Assembly: GCA_015523665.1 (NCBI GenBank)
Contig: WAJX01000222.1
Location: forward strand, 1-5,922
Length of the DNA stretch: 5,922 nucleotides
DNA from: Ferroglobus sp.
GTDB lineage: Archaea; Halobacteriota; Archaeoglobi; Archaeoglobales; Archaeoglobaceae
Direction: 5' to 3'
Part shown: positions 1 through 4,584 of the stretch, piece by piece
Numbering within the stretch: the stretch's first letter is position 1
Layout of the letters: every line of letters starts with the position of its first letter
Notes under the pieces: generated by a model
Seen by the model: the letters and a program-made list of their open reading frames with translations, nothing else
What the model was told of the DNA's origin: nothing
The model's database searches: none
Position numbers and translations under genes: made by a program

Positions 1-1
1 T

Positions 2-337
2 ATCTGCACTGGTGATTTGGGCGTAATTGCTTCAAAAAAATATGATCTGGAGGCTTGGATGCCAGCTCAGGGAAGATACAGGGAGATGGTTTCATGTAGT
101 AATTGTACAGATTGGCAGAGCTATAGACTTAATATAAGATACGCCAAAAGAAGAGGTATGCCATCTAAAGGATTCGTCCATACACTAAACTCAACAGCAA
201 TAGCGACAACGAGAGCAATAACTGCAATAATAGAGAATTTTCAGCTTGAAGATGGACGAGTTGAAATTCCAAAAGTGTTAAGGAGATATCTTGAGAATAT
301 TGAATCAGCTCCTAAAGATTATTTGATACCAAGATGA
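2..337 (+). CDS. serS: Seryl-tRNA synthetase, C-terminal part (5' end outside window)
   Basis: This is the last 111 codons of seryl-tRNA synthetase, the cytosolic class II enzyme that charges tRNA-Ser with serine. The frame is open from the left edge (ICTGDLG...) and ends at TGA 335-337. The segment [17 protein letters not shown] followed by [17 protein letters not shown] is typical of the catalytic core of this family. Class II motif 3 lies at about nt 188-244 and reads [19 protein letters not shown]. Its Arg (codon 212-214) is the ATP-binding arginine of class II enzymes. The NSTAIATTR form is the archaeal/eukaryotic version; bacteria usually have a GSGLAVGRT-like form. It is the common SerRS type, not the rare methanogen type. 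Motifs 1 and 2 and the tRNA-binding coiled-coil arm must lie to the left. The stop overlaps the start of the next gene, suggesting an operon. Confidence 0.95.
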   Translation: MCTGDLGVIASKKYDLEAWMPAQGRYREMVSCSNCTDWQSYRLNIRYAKRRGMPSKGFVHTLNSTAIATTRAITAIIENFQLEDGRVEIPKVLRRYLENIESAPKDYLIPR

Positions 338-780
338 CACAAGTCATCTTTTTTTCATATTCAGGAAACTCAAAAAAGATAGCAGAGATTATATCTAAGG
401 AATTGAAAGCAGAAATCTTTGAAATAAAGACAAAAATAAAGTTACCATATATCATTTGGTTAATTCTATCCTTTATACCCTTTATTTCATTTCCCATAAA
501 AGATTTCGAAGTCAAAGGGGAGATTATTTATCTTTGTTTTCCTAAATGGACTTTTAATTGTCCTCCAGTTACATCACTAATTAAATCCAAAAAATTAGCC
601 GGGAAGGTTATTTACCTCGTTATTTCTTATGGAGGTTGGAGAGTGGAGAGTTACGCAGAGAGTTATGCAAAATTTATTAATAAAAATGGAGGGAAAGTAA
701 AAGGTATATTTTTAATAAGGAGAGGAGAAGAATATAAGATCAAAGATATAATAAATAATAAAGATAATAATAATAAATAA
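334..780 (+). CDS. Flavodoxin-like protein
   Basis: A 148-residue protein with a flavodoxin-like alpha/beta fold, expected to bind FMN and act in electron transfer or as a small reductase in the cytosol. The start of strand 1 plus the phosphate loop reads [23 protein letters not shown] (residues 10-13) stands where flavodoxins have TGNT, contacting the FMN phosphate. The second loop is around [11 protein letters not shown] (69-79), and the third near [16 protein letters not shown] (97-112), followed by NKNGGKV. The length matches short-chain flavodoxins. Residues 38-54 form a strongly hydrophobic run ([17 protein letters not shown]), odd for a soluble flavodoxin and possibly a membrane-contact or insertion segment. 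The C-terminus is low-complexity Asn/Lys from AAT/AAA repeats. The ATG overlaps the serS stop as ATGA with no clear Shine-Dalgarno, so translation is probably coupled. The partner and substrate are unknown. Confidence 0.8.
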   Translation: MTQVIFFSYSGNSKKIAEIISKELKAEIFEIKTKIKLPYIIWLILSFIPFISFPIKDFEVKGEIIYLCFPKWTFNCPPVTSLIKSKKLAGKVIYLVISYGGWRVESYAESYAKFINKNGGKVKGIFLIRRGEEYKIKDIINNKDNNNK

Positions 781-819
781 TAACACAATAACACAAAACG
801 ATAGGTAAAGTAGGTAAAG
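781..819 (+). repeat. Two adjacent short tandem duplications
   Basis: Directly after the flavodoxin-like stop, the 8-mer TAACACAA occurs twice in a row (781-788, 789-796). Five bases later the 9-mer TAGGTAAAG occurs twice in a row (802-810, 811-819). Both are exact. They follow the AAT/AAA-rich 3' end of the gene. This looks like replication slippage; no function is evident. Confidence 0.75.
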
Positions 820-870
820 TTAGCAGAGTAGGGTTTTCATGAACTAAAATAATAATATTTTATCATTTTA

Positions 871-892
871 ACTTAAAATTAAAATTTTAAGT
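871..892. terminator. AT-only inverted repeat between convergent genes
   Basis: Perfect 10-base arms ACTTAAAATT (871-880) and AATTTTAAGT (883-892) are separated by AA. As RNA it would fold with about 8 pairs and a small loop. It lies between the convergent flavodoxin-like gene and the tRNA, so it could mark the ends of both transcripts. The flavodoxin side also has T-rich runs at 857-868, and the minus strand has a T5 run at 913-917 downstream of the tRNA. Archaeal termination relies mainly on T-rich tracts, so the hairpin may be incidental. Confidence 0.35.
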
Positions 893-939
893 ACATATAC
901 ACATAAACACCCAAAAACAAGTATATATCAAATTTTGAA

Positions 940-1014
940 TGGGCCCGGAGGGATTTGAACCCTCGACCGCCCGGTTATGAGCCGGGCGCTCTGACCTGGC
1001 TAAGCTACGGGCCC
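940..1014 (-). tRNA. tRNA with anticodon CAT (tRNA-Ile2 or elongator tRNA-Met)
   Basis: A complete 75-base tRNA cloverleaf on the minus strand. The acceptor stem GGGCCCG (1014-1008) pairs perfectly with CGGGCCC (947-941), with discriminator A at 940 and no encoded CCA. The D arm is GCTT/GAGC with an AGCCAGGTCA loop. The anticodon stem CCCGG/CCGGG encloses CTCATAA, so the anticodon is CAT at 979-977. The T arm is GAGGG-TTCAAAT-CCCTC. There is no intron. It is not the initiator: the acceptor does not begin AGCGGG, and the anticodon stem lacks the three consecutive G:C pairs next to the loop. The choice is between elongator Met and isoleucine tRNA whose wobble C is changed to agmatidine by TiaS. 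The GGGCCCG acceptor favours Ile2 from what I recall of archaeal isoacceptors, but I cannot settle it here. Confidence 0.93.
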
Positions 1015-1043
1015 ATGAAAATGTCCAATACTATGATGTTCAG

Positions 1044-1053
1044 TTAAATTTAA
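1044..1053 (-). promoter_or_regulatory. Candidate TATA box for the tRNA gene
   Basis: TTAAATTTAA is centred about 34 bases upstream of the mature tRNA 5' end. With the usual archaeal TATA-to-start distance of about 25 to 27 bases, transcription would begin near 1022 and leave a leader of about 8 bases for RNase P. A second AT box at 1068-1081 would give a longer leader. Confidence 0.4.
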
Positions 1054-1179
1054 TTTTGCCACACTCAATTTTTAAATATTGTGGATTTATAAATCTATAA
1101 CTAATTTTATATAATTTTTTATTAATAATGTAATAGATTTAGATTAATTTTATTTTATTGTATTAATAAATTGATAAAC

Positions 1180-1386
1180 TCAATAATTTAAAAATTCTTT
1201 GATCTTAACAATCTCACCTCTTCTTATTATAACCTCTGTAAATGTTAGAGGATTTATAGAGATTTAAAGAAAATAGAGTTGAAACTACATTACAAGTATC
1301 TTATCTACATCAAACCAAAGATGAGACAATAAAAAGTAGGTCAACACTTTATGCAGTCGATGGATTATTATAGCTAATTTAGACAT
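1180..1386 (-). pseudogene. Possible gene remnant: 68-codon frame with two in-frame stops
   Basis: On the minus strand an ATG at 1386-1384 opens a frame beginning MSKLAIIIHRLHKVL. It meets TAG at 1287-1285 and TAA at 1266-1264, then continues in the same frame for 27 codons to TGA at 1182-1180. The last part looks protein-like (TEVIIRRGEIVKIKEFLNY) with charged and hydrophobic residues alternating as in a beta hairpin plus helix. I do not recognise the family. It could be a decayed gene downstream of and parallel to the YhhQ gene, or chance openness in a less AT-rich patch. The first 33 codons could also stand alone as a small peptide, but no clear Shine-Dalgarno precedes them. Confidence 0.22.
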
Positions 1387-1405
1387 TTTTCAAGTTCCTT
1401 TCTAG

Positions 1406-1533
1406 ACTAAGCTTAAAGCCTAAGTTAAAAAATATCGATAATAATATATAATTATATAATAACATTAATAAAAAATAAAATATAATATTATATACCAAAA
1501 AATGATTACGTATCATTCCACTTTAAGCTTAGT
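1406..1533. repeat. 13-base inverted repeat, arms 102 bases apart
   Basis: ACTAAGCTTAAAG at 1406-1418 has its exact reverse complement at 1521-1533. The right arm encodes TKLK near the C-terminus of the YhhQ protein. The left arm is in the gene-free stretch. Each arm contains the palindrome AAGCTT. It may be chance or a small inverted duplication of the gene end. Confidence 0.5.
1480..1493 (-). terminator. AT palindrome downstream of the YhhQ gene
   Basis: ATATAATATTATAT is a perfect 14-base palindrome starting 20 bases past the YhhQ stop codon. It is followed on the minus strand by T-rich sequence (complement of AAAAAATAAAA around 1469-1480). It could support termination; in DNA this AT-rich, low-complexity palindromes arise easily by chance. 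Confidence 0.3.
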
Positions 1534-2205
1534 TGCTAAGTATATAAAAGGCGTATCAAATATTGCCACGACGAATTTCATAATATAAGATGTTAGAAAA
1601 ATTTCAAATATTCCTTGCCATCCAAGACTTTCTACGAATTGTGGATTTAAAATGACAAAAAAGAGTGTTGTAAAGATGACATTGTCAATTAATTGAGATA
1701 CAAGAGTTGAAGCGTTATTTCTCAACCATAGATGTTTACCCTCTGTTTTCCTTTTCCAAAAATCAAAAGCCCAAACGTCATGAAGCTGTGAGATTAGATA
1801 TGCTGAAAGACTTGCGATCATAACATCAGGCATGAAACCAAATATCTGTTGTAATGCTGGACTTAGCGTGTCACTCTCATCAGGAGTGAACATTAGCGTT
1901 AGTTGCATTATTATAGTCACAGAAATGAGGGTAAAGAACCCAAGCATAACTGCCTTTCTGGCTTCGCTTTTTCCATATTTTTCAGTGAGTATATCTGTTG
2001 CTAAGAATGTAGTCCCATATATTATGTTACCCATTGCTGTAACTAACCCAAAAAATCGTATAATTTTAGCCACTTGCACGTTTGCTAAAATTATTGCCAT
2101 TGCAATCCAAGCAAAAATCCCTGTCTTCCCAAAAAATTTGTATGCTAATATTATACCAATAAAATTGACAAACATCAAAATGAACCATAAAATCTCGTTC
2201 TGCAT
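1513..2205 (-). CDS. YhhQ-family queuosine/archaeosine precursor transporter
   Basis: A 230-residue integral membrane protein of the VUT/YhhQ family (formerly DUF165). Bacterial members import 7-deazaguanine precursors such as preQ0 and preQ1. In an archaeon the likely use is salvage of preQ0 for archaeosine in tRNA; that part is inference. About six or seven membrane segments are visible (near residues 5-22, 29-50, 55-70, 84-107, 127-145, 170-187, 198-222). Family motifs are GNIIYGTTFLATDILTEKYG (59-78), then ARKAVMLGF (82-90), LISQLHDVWAFDFWK (137-151) and LRNNASTLVSQLIDNVIF (161-178). The length is normal. ATG 2205-2203 is the only sensible start; no Shine-Dalgarno precedes it and the TATA box spacing suggests a leaderless mRNA. 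It is divergent from the LysE gene and no archaeosine gene is nearby. Confidence 0.88.
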   Translation of the reverse strand: MQNEILWFILMFVNFIGIILAYKFFGKTGIFAWIAMAIILANVQVAKIIRFFGLVTAMGNIIYGTTFLATDILTEKYGKSEARKAVMLGFFTLISVTIIMQLTLMFTPDESDTLSPALQQIFGFMPDVMIASLSAYLISQLHDVWAFDFWKRKTEGKHLWLRNNASTLVSQLIDNVIFTTLFFVILNPQFVESLGWQGIFEIFLTSYIMKFVVAIFDTPFIYLATKLKVE

Positions 2206-2227
2206 GAGGTATTTTTGTATTGAAAAT

Positions 2228-2236
2228 AATATAAAT
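2228..2236 (-). promoter_or_regulatory. TATA-like box for the YhhQ gene (leaderless)
   Basis: On the minus strand TTTATATT lies with its centre about 27 bases before the A of the YhhQ ATG at 2205. No Shine-Dalgarno is present between the two; the bases just before ATG read ACCTC. This spacing predicts a transcript starting at or next to the ATG. Confidence 0.5.
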
Positions 2237-2386
2237 TTTTTACTTTTTATTTTACCTCTATACCTAACAATTCTAAAATTAAAAATTAAATAATTAAATA
2301 AATTACTAACTTTATTATTATTCTATTTAGATTATTATTGGCAAATACTATTTTGAGTAGCATTTTTTCTGCGTATAAACTAAATC

Positions 2387-2408
2387 TATAGCAAATATTT
2401 TAACTATA
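2387..2408 (+). promoter_or_regulatory. TATA-like box for the LysE gene, flanked by a short inverted repeat
   Basis: AAATATTTTA at 2393-2402 is centred about 28 bases before the LysE ATG, fitting a leaderless start. It is bracketed by TATAG (2387-2391) and CTATA (2404-2408), 5-base arms with a 12-base spacer. A regulator bound there would cover the TATA box and block TBP. The arms are short enough to be chance. Confidence 0.45.
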
Positions 2409-2425
2409 ACCAAAAAGAAAATGAC

Positions 2426-3019
2426 ATGGATATATTTTCCTTCATTGCAATAGTCATACTTATATCTCTGAGTGGTGTCCTAACACCAGGACCGCTTTTT
2501 GCAGCAACAATTAATGAGGGAAGAGAGAACAAGTATGCTGGTTTCATAATCTCCACTGGACATGCGATGGTTGAAATACCATTAATCCTCCTCCTACTTT
2601 TTCTGGGCTTTAATCTCCCAACTTCATTAAAACCATTAATCTCCCTTATAGGAGGAATAGTCCTACTTTACATGGCATACTCAGAAATGAAAGGTAGTGA
2701 GGTTAGAGTGATACGAGGTTTTACTTCTGGCATAATTTTGAGTGCTTTAAATCCATACTTTCTAATTTGGTGGCTTACTATTGGTTTTCTTTTGATAGTA
2801 AATTCGTTAGATTTTGGAATTTTCGGATTTACAATCTTTATTATAGTCCATGAACTGTGCGATTTTTCATGGTTGGGCTTCGTTTCTTTTACATCAAATA
2901 GAATAGTTAAATTTCCAAAAACTAAAATCATCTTAAAGATTGTATCTATCACCATTCTAACAATATTCGGTATTTATTTTATATACGACGCACTGAACAC
3001 ATTTTTATACTCTTTTTAG
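2426..3019 (+). CDS. LysE/RhtB-family membrane exporter
   Basis: A 197-residue membrane protein of the LysE superfamily, whose studied members export amino acids (lysine, arginine, homoserine, threonine) from the cytosol. Six hydrophobic segments are visible at about 5-25, 37-60, 68-87, 108-127, 133-153 and 168-190. Family marks are SGVLTPGPLFAATI (16-29), GHAMVEIPL (45-53), SGIILSALNPYFLIWW (101-116) and HELCDFSWLGFVS (142-154). The length is typical. The ATG at 2426 is used because the TATA box is at the right distance for a leaderless start; another ATG at 2421 is out of frame. The stop lies 13 bases before the Thi4 ATG, so the two may be co-transcribed, though Thi4 also seems to have its own TATA box. 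The substrate cannot be read from sequence; an amino acid or a thiamine-related compound are both possible. Confidence 0.85.
   Translation: MDIFSFIAIVILISLSGVLTPGPLFAATINEGRENKYAGFIISTGHAMVEIPLILLLLFLGFNLPTSLKPLISLIGGIVLLYMAYSEMKGSEVRVIRGFTSGIILSALNPYFLIWWLTIGFLLIVNSLDFGIFGFTIFIIVHELCDFSWLGFVSFTSNRIVKFPKTKIILKIVSITILTIFGIYFIYDALNTFLYSF
3002..3009 (+). promoter_or_regulatory. TATA-like box for thi4 inside the LysE 3' end
   Basis: TTTTTATA lies within the last codons of the LysE gene, centred 27 bases before the ATG at 3033. This is the leaderless spacing seen at the neighbouring genes, so thi4 may be transcribed independently of the LysE gene. The same T-rich tract could also help end LysE transcripts. 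Confidence 0.4.
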
Positions 3020-3032
3020 ATAACACTTGACT

Positions 3033-3803
3033 ATGCCATATAGTGAAAAAAACATAACAAAAATAATCATTAGAGAAGCTGCCAAAGAATGGGAGAAATT
3101 GGTTGAAACGGATGTTGTTGTAGTGGGAGCTGGTCCAGCAGGACTTACAGCAGCACACTATCTTGCAGACTTTGATTTTGACGTTGTAGTCTTTGAGAGA
3201 AGATTGAGCTTTGGTGGTGGTATAGGTGGAGGAGGTATGCTTTTCCACAAAATAGTGATCGAAGAACAGGCTAAAGAGATTGTAGAAGAGTTTGGAATAA
3301 AAACAAAAGAAGTTGAATCTGGACTTTATGTTGTTGACGCTGCAGAAATGCTTGCAAAATTATCAAGTGGTGCAATTGACAACGGAGCGAGAGTGATACT
3401 TGGAGTTACAGTTGATGATGTCATATTTAGGGAATCTCCACTCAGAATATCTGGTGTCCTTATACAATGGACCGCTGTTCAAATAGCCGGCTTACATGTT
3501 GATCCATTAATGATAGAAAGTAAAGCTGTTGTAGATGCTACAGGACATGATGCAGAGATAGTTAGCGTTGCCTCAAGAAAAATACCTGAGCTTGAGATAT
3601 TTGTGCATGGTGAAAAATCCGCGTATAGTGAGATGTCTGAAAGATTAGTTGTCGAAAAAACAGGAAAGGTTGCTGAAGGTTTATATGTTGCTGGAATGGC
3701 AGTTTCAGCAGTTTATGGATTGCCAAGAATGGGGCCAATATTTGGAGGTATGCTCTTAAGTGGTAGAAAAGTTGCCGAACAGATTATGTATGATTTAAAA
3801 TAA
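3033..3803 (+). CDS. thi4: Thi4-family thiamine thiazole synthase, sulfide-using type
   Basis: A 256-residue cytosolic flavoprotein-like Rossmann protein that makes the thiazole phosphate half of thiamine from NAD and glycine. Numbering is from ATG 3033. The dinucleotide loop is VVGAGPAG (30-37), followed by FERR (55-58) for the adenosine ribose and [11 protein letters not shown] (61-71). The C-terminal signature [16 protein letters not shown] (229-244) carries the Arg seen near the active site in this family. In fungal and plant Thi4 a Cys gives up its sulfur and the enzyme works once. Here the matching segment is [18 protein letters not shown] with His155 in place of that Cys. Archaeal His-type enzymes use free sulfide with iron and turn over repeatedly. 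Members are often misnamed ribose-1,5-bisphosphate isomerase. A TTG at 3027 would add two residues; I prefer the ATG because of the TATA spacing. No TPP riboswitch is visible upstream. Confidence 0.92.
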   Translation: MPYSEKNITKIIIREAAKEWEKLVETDVVVVGAGPAGLTAAHYLADFDFDVVVFERRLSFGGGIGGGGMLFHKIVIEEQAKEIVEEFGIKTKEVESGLYVVDAAEMLAKLSSGAIDNGARVILGVTVDDVIFRESPLRISGVLIQWTAVQIAGLHVDPLMIESKAVVDATGHDAEIVSVASRKIPELEIFVHGEKSAYSEMSERLVVEKTGKVAEGLYVAGMAVSAVYGLPRMGPIFGGMLLSGRKVAEQIMYDLK

Positions 3804-3828
3804 AAATAAATAAATAAAATAATAATAA

Positions 3829-3838
3829 AATATTTAAA
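3829..3838 (+). promoter_or_regulatory. TATA-like box for the small zinc protein
   Basis: AATATTTAAA is centred about 29 bases before the ATG at 3863. No Shine-Dalgarno lies between, the sequence being only A and T apart from one C. This is the leaderless arrangement again. The surrounding 3801-3862 stretch is so AT-rich that other boxes could serve. Confidence 0.4.
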
Positions 3839-3862
3839 AATAAACTAAAATTAAAAAATAAA

Positions 3863-4003
3863 ATGAGACGAGTAAGATGTGAGTTATGTAATTTAAGGAT
3901 TGCAATTGGTATTTGCAGGAGATGTAATAAGAAGATTTGTGAAAGATGTCATTTCCATCACGGTCTGTGCATTAGATGTAGGAATGAAATTAGATATCAA
4001 TAG
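3863..4003 (+). CDS. 46-residue protein with four CXXC pairs (zinc-binding)
   Basis: A small gene starting ATG 3863 and ending TAG 4001-4003. It begins MRRVRCELCNLR and carries Cys at 6, 9, 18, 21, 26, 29, 36 and 39, four CXXC pairs, plus His 30, 32 and 33. Eight Cys in 46 residues with C-X2-C-X8-C-X2-C-X4-C-X2-C spacing followed by His and another CXXC is the layout of a two-zinc cross-brace finger, close to zf-HIT and B-box spacing. It is strongly basic (many Arg and Lys), which would suit RNA, DNA or ribosome contact. No other domain is present, so it may be a stand-alone adaptor or nucleic-acid binder. The Cys pattern makes a chance frame very unlikely. It has its own TATA-like box 59 bases after thi4 and precedes hsp20 by 66 bases. 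Function is unknown. Confidence 0.8.
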   Translation: MRRVRCELCNLRIAIGICRRCNKKICERCHFHHGLCIRCRNEIRYQ

Positions 4004-4018
4004 AGAGAAAAATTTTTA

Positions 4019-4043
4019 TTTTATAACACTAACCTATTGTTAG
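4019..4043 (+). promoter_or_regulatory. hsp20 promoter with inverted repeat near the start site
   Basis: TTTTATAA at 4019-4026 is the likely TATA box, 47 bases before the hsp20 ATG, so transcription would begin near 4048 with a leader of about 20 bases. Directly after the box lies CTAAC-CTATT-GTTAG (4029-4043), 5-base arms with a 5-base spacer. A repressor on this site would lie between the TATA box and the start, as archaeal heat-shock repressors such as Phr do. I do not recognise the Phr consensus, so the regulator is unknown. Confidence 0.4.
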
Positions 4044-4058
4044 GAAAAAAAGGTTATG

Positions 4059-4063
4059 GGTGA
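4059..4063 (+). promoter_or_regulatory. Shine-Dalgarno of hsp20
   Basis: GGTGA matches the archaeal anti-Shine-Dalgarno and ends 6 bases before ATG 4070. It decides the start: the in-frame GTG at 4064 touches the site and cannot use it, and the ATG at 4056 is out of frame. Confidence 0.65.
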
Positions 4064-4069
4064 GTGGTT

Positions 4070-4492
4070 ATGTGGAGAAGAAGAATGTTTGATCCATTTG
4101 AGGAGATCAGAAGAATGCAAGAGAGGATGAGTAGATTGATTGAAGAATTTGACAAATTCATATACGCTAGAGAAAGTATACCAGTAGATATCATTGATGA
4201 GGGAGAGAAGTTTAGGGTTGTTGCAGATTTGCCCGGTTTTAATAAGGAAGATATTGAAATTTACATCGAAAATGGAGATCTAGTTGTTAAGGCTGAAAGA
4301 AGAGAAGAAAAGGAAGAAGAGGGTAAAAATTACATAAGACAAGAGAGAAGTTATGGAAGGATATATAGAAGAATAACTCTTCCAGAAGAGATAGATGAAG
4401 AAAAAATTTCAGCCAAATATAACAATGGTATCTTAGAAGTTATCTTGCCTAAAATCGGTAAAGAGAAGAGGAAGGTTATAAAAATTGAATAA
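4070..4492 (+). CDS. hsp20: Small heat-shock protein, Hsp20/alpha-crystallin family
   Basis: A 140-residue ATP-independent chaperone that binds unfolding proteins as large oligomers in the cytosol. A short Arg/Met/Glu-rich N-terminal arm (1-35, MWRRRMFDPFEEIRRM) leads into the alpha-crystallin domain at about 38-127. Visible marks are the start IPVDIIDEGEKFRVVADLPGF (37-57), then DIEIYIENGDLVVKAER (61-77), and the late strand AKYNNGILEVILPK (115-128) with the conserved A-x-x-x-N-G-x-L. The C-terminal IKI (137-139) is the I-x-I tail motif that docks on a neighbouring subunit. Length is normal for archaeal Hsp20. It has its own promoter with a possible operator and a Shine-Dalgarno, unlike the genes just upstream. 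The gene is convergent with the DRG GTPase gene. Confidence 0.94.
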   Translation: MWRRRMFDPFEEIRRMQERMSRLIEEFDKFIYARESIPVDIIDEGEKFRVVADLPGFNKEDIEIYIENGDLVVKAERREEKEEEGKNYIRQERSYGRIYRRITLPEEIDEEKISAKYNNGILEVILPKIGKEKRKVIKIE

Positions 4493-4494
4493 AA

Positions 4495-4528
4495 TATTTA
4501 ATTATTTTTAATATAAAATAATTAAATA
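4495..4528. terminator. 14-base AT-only perfect inverted repeat after hsp20
   Basis: TATTTAATTATTTT (4495-4508) and AAAATAATTAAATA (4515-4528) are exact reverse complements with a 6-base loop. The repeat begins 3 bases after the hsp20 stop, in the gap between two convergent genes. A T5 run at 4505-4509 lies inside the left arm. It could stop transcription on either strand or protect mRNA 3' ends. Confidence 0.5.
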
Positions 4529-4584
4529 ATATATAGTTGATGGTTTATTTAGATTTAAAAGTAATTATTAACAATAAATTATAA

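Larger units (their letters stand above)
1015..1512. other. About 500-base stretch with no intact gene
   Basis: This gap lies between the tRNA 5' side and the YhhQ stop. Positions 1015-1200 are AT-rich and hold the tRNA promoter and a perfect 12-base palindrome GATTTATAAATC at 1084-1095. Positions 1200-1430 are visibly less AT-rich and hold the interrupted minus-strand frame listed separately. The plus strand is also open there from 1260 to a TAG at 1371, 37 codons with no start codon. A weak hairpin CCTCT/AGAGG lies at 1233-1250. Positions 1441-1490 contain a single C among A and T only, with palindromes at 1445-1458 and 1480-1493. I see no further RNA gene. Confidence 0.6.

Noticed and set aside
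312..515. Minus-strand frame over the serS-flavodoxin junction
   Set aside because: Antisense to two overlapping real genes.
940..1014. Initiator tRNA-Met
   Set aside because: The acceptor stem is GGGCCCG, and the anticodon stem lacks the three G:C pairs next to the loop that mark initiators.
1031..1045. C/D-box guide RNA suggested by ATGATGT near 1034
   Set aside because: No matching D box (CTGA) at a sensible distance on the same strand and no C'/D' pair.
1233..1250. CCTCT/AGAGG hairpin as a terminator or riboswitch stem
   Set aside because: Only five pairs with a nine-base loop and no adjoining structure; likely chance.
1832..2293. Long plus-strand frame of 153 codons opposite the YhhQ gene
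   Set aside because: It is antisense to a well-supported membrane protein gene, extends into the AT-rich spacer with low-complexity sequence, and shows no family features.
2668..2955. Minus-strand frame of 95 codons inside the LysE gene
   Set aside because: Antisense shadow of a gene with clear family motifs; no promoter or ribosome site for it.
3027..3032. TTG at 3027 as the thi4 start
   Set aside because: It adds only two residues, and the ATG at 3033 fits the TATA-to-start spacing seen at neighbouring genes.
3020..3032. TPP riboswitch before thi4
   Set aside because: Only 13 bases separate the genes, and no TPP-aptamer core elements are visible in the LysE 3' part.
2979..3248. Minus-strand Cys/Ser/Thr-rich frame over the LysE-thi4 junction
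   Set aside because: Its composition is what the reverse strand of the thi4 Rossmann region yields; no start signals.
4064..4069. GTG at 4064 as the hsp20 start
   Set aside because: It abuts the Shine-Dalgarno GGTGA (4059-4063), leaving no spacer; ATG 4070 has a proper 6-base spacer.
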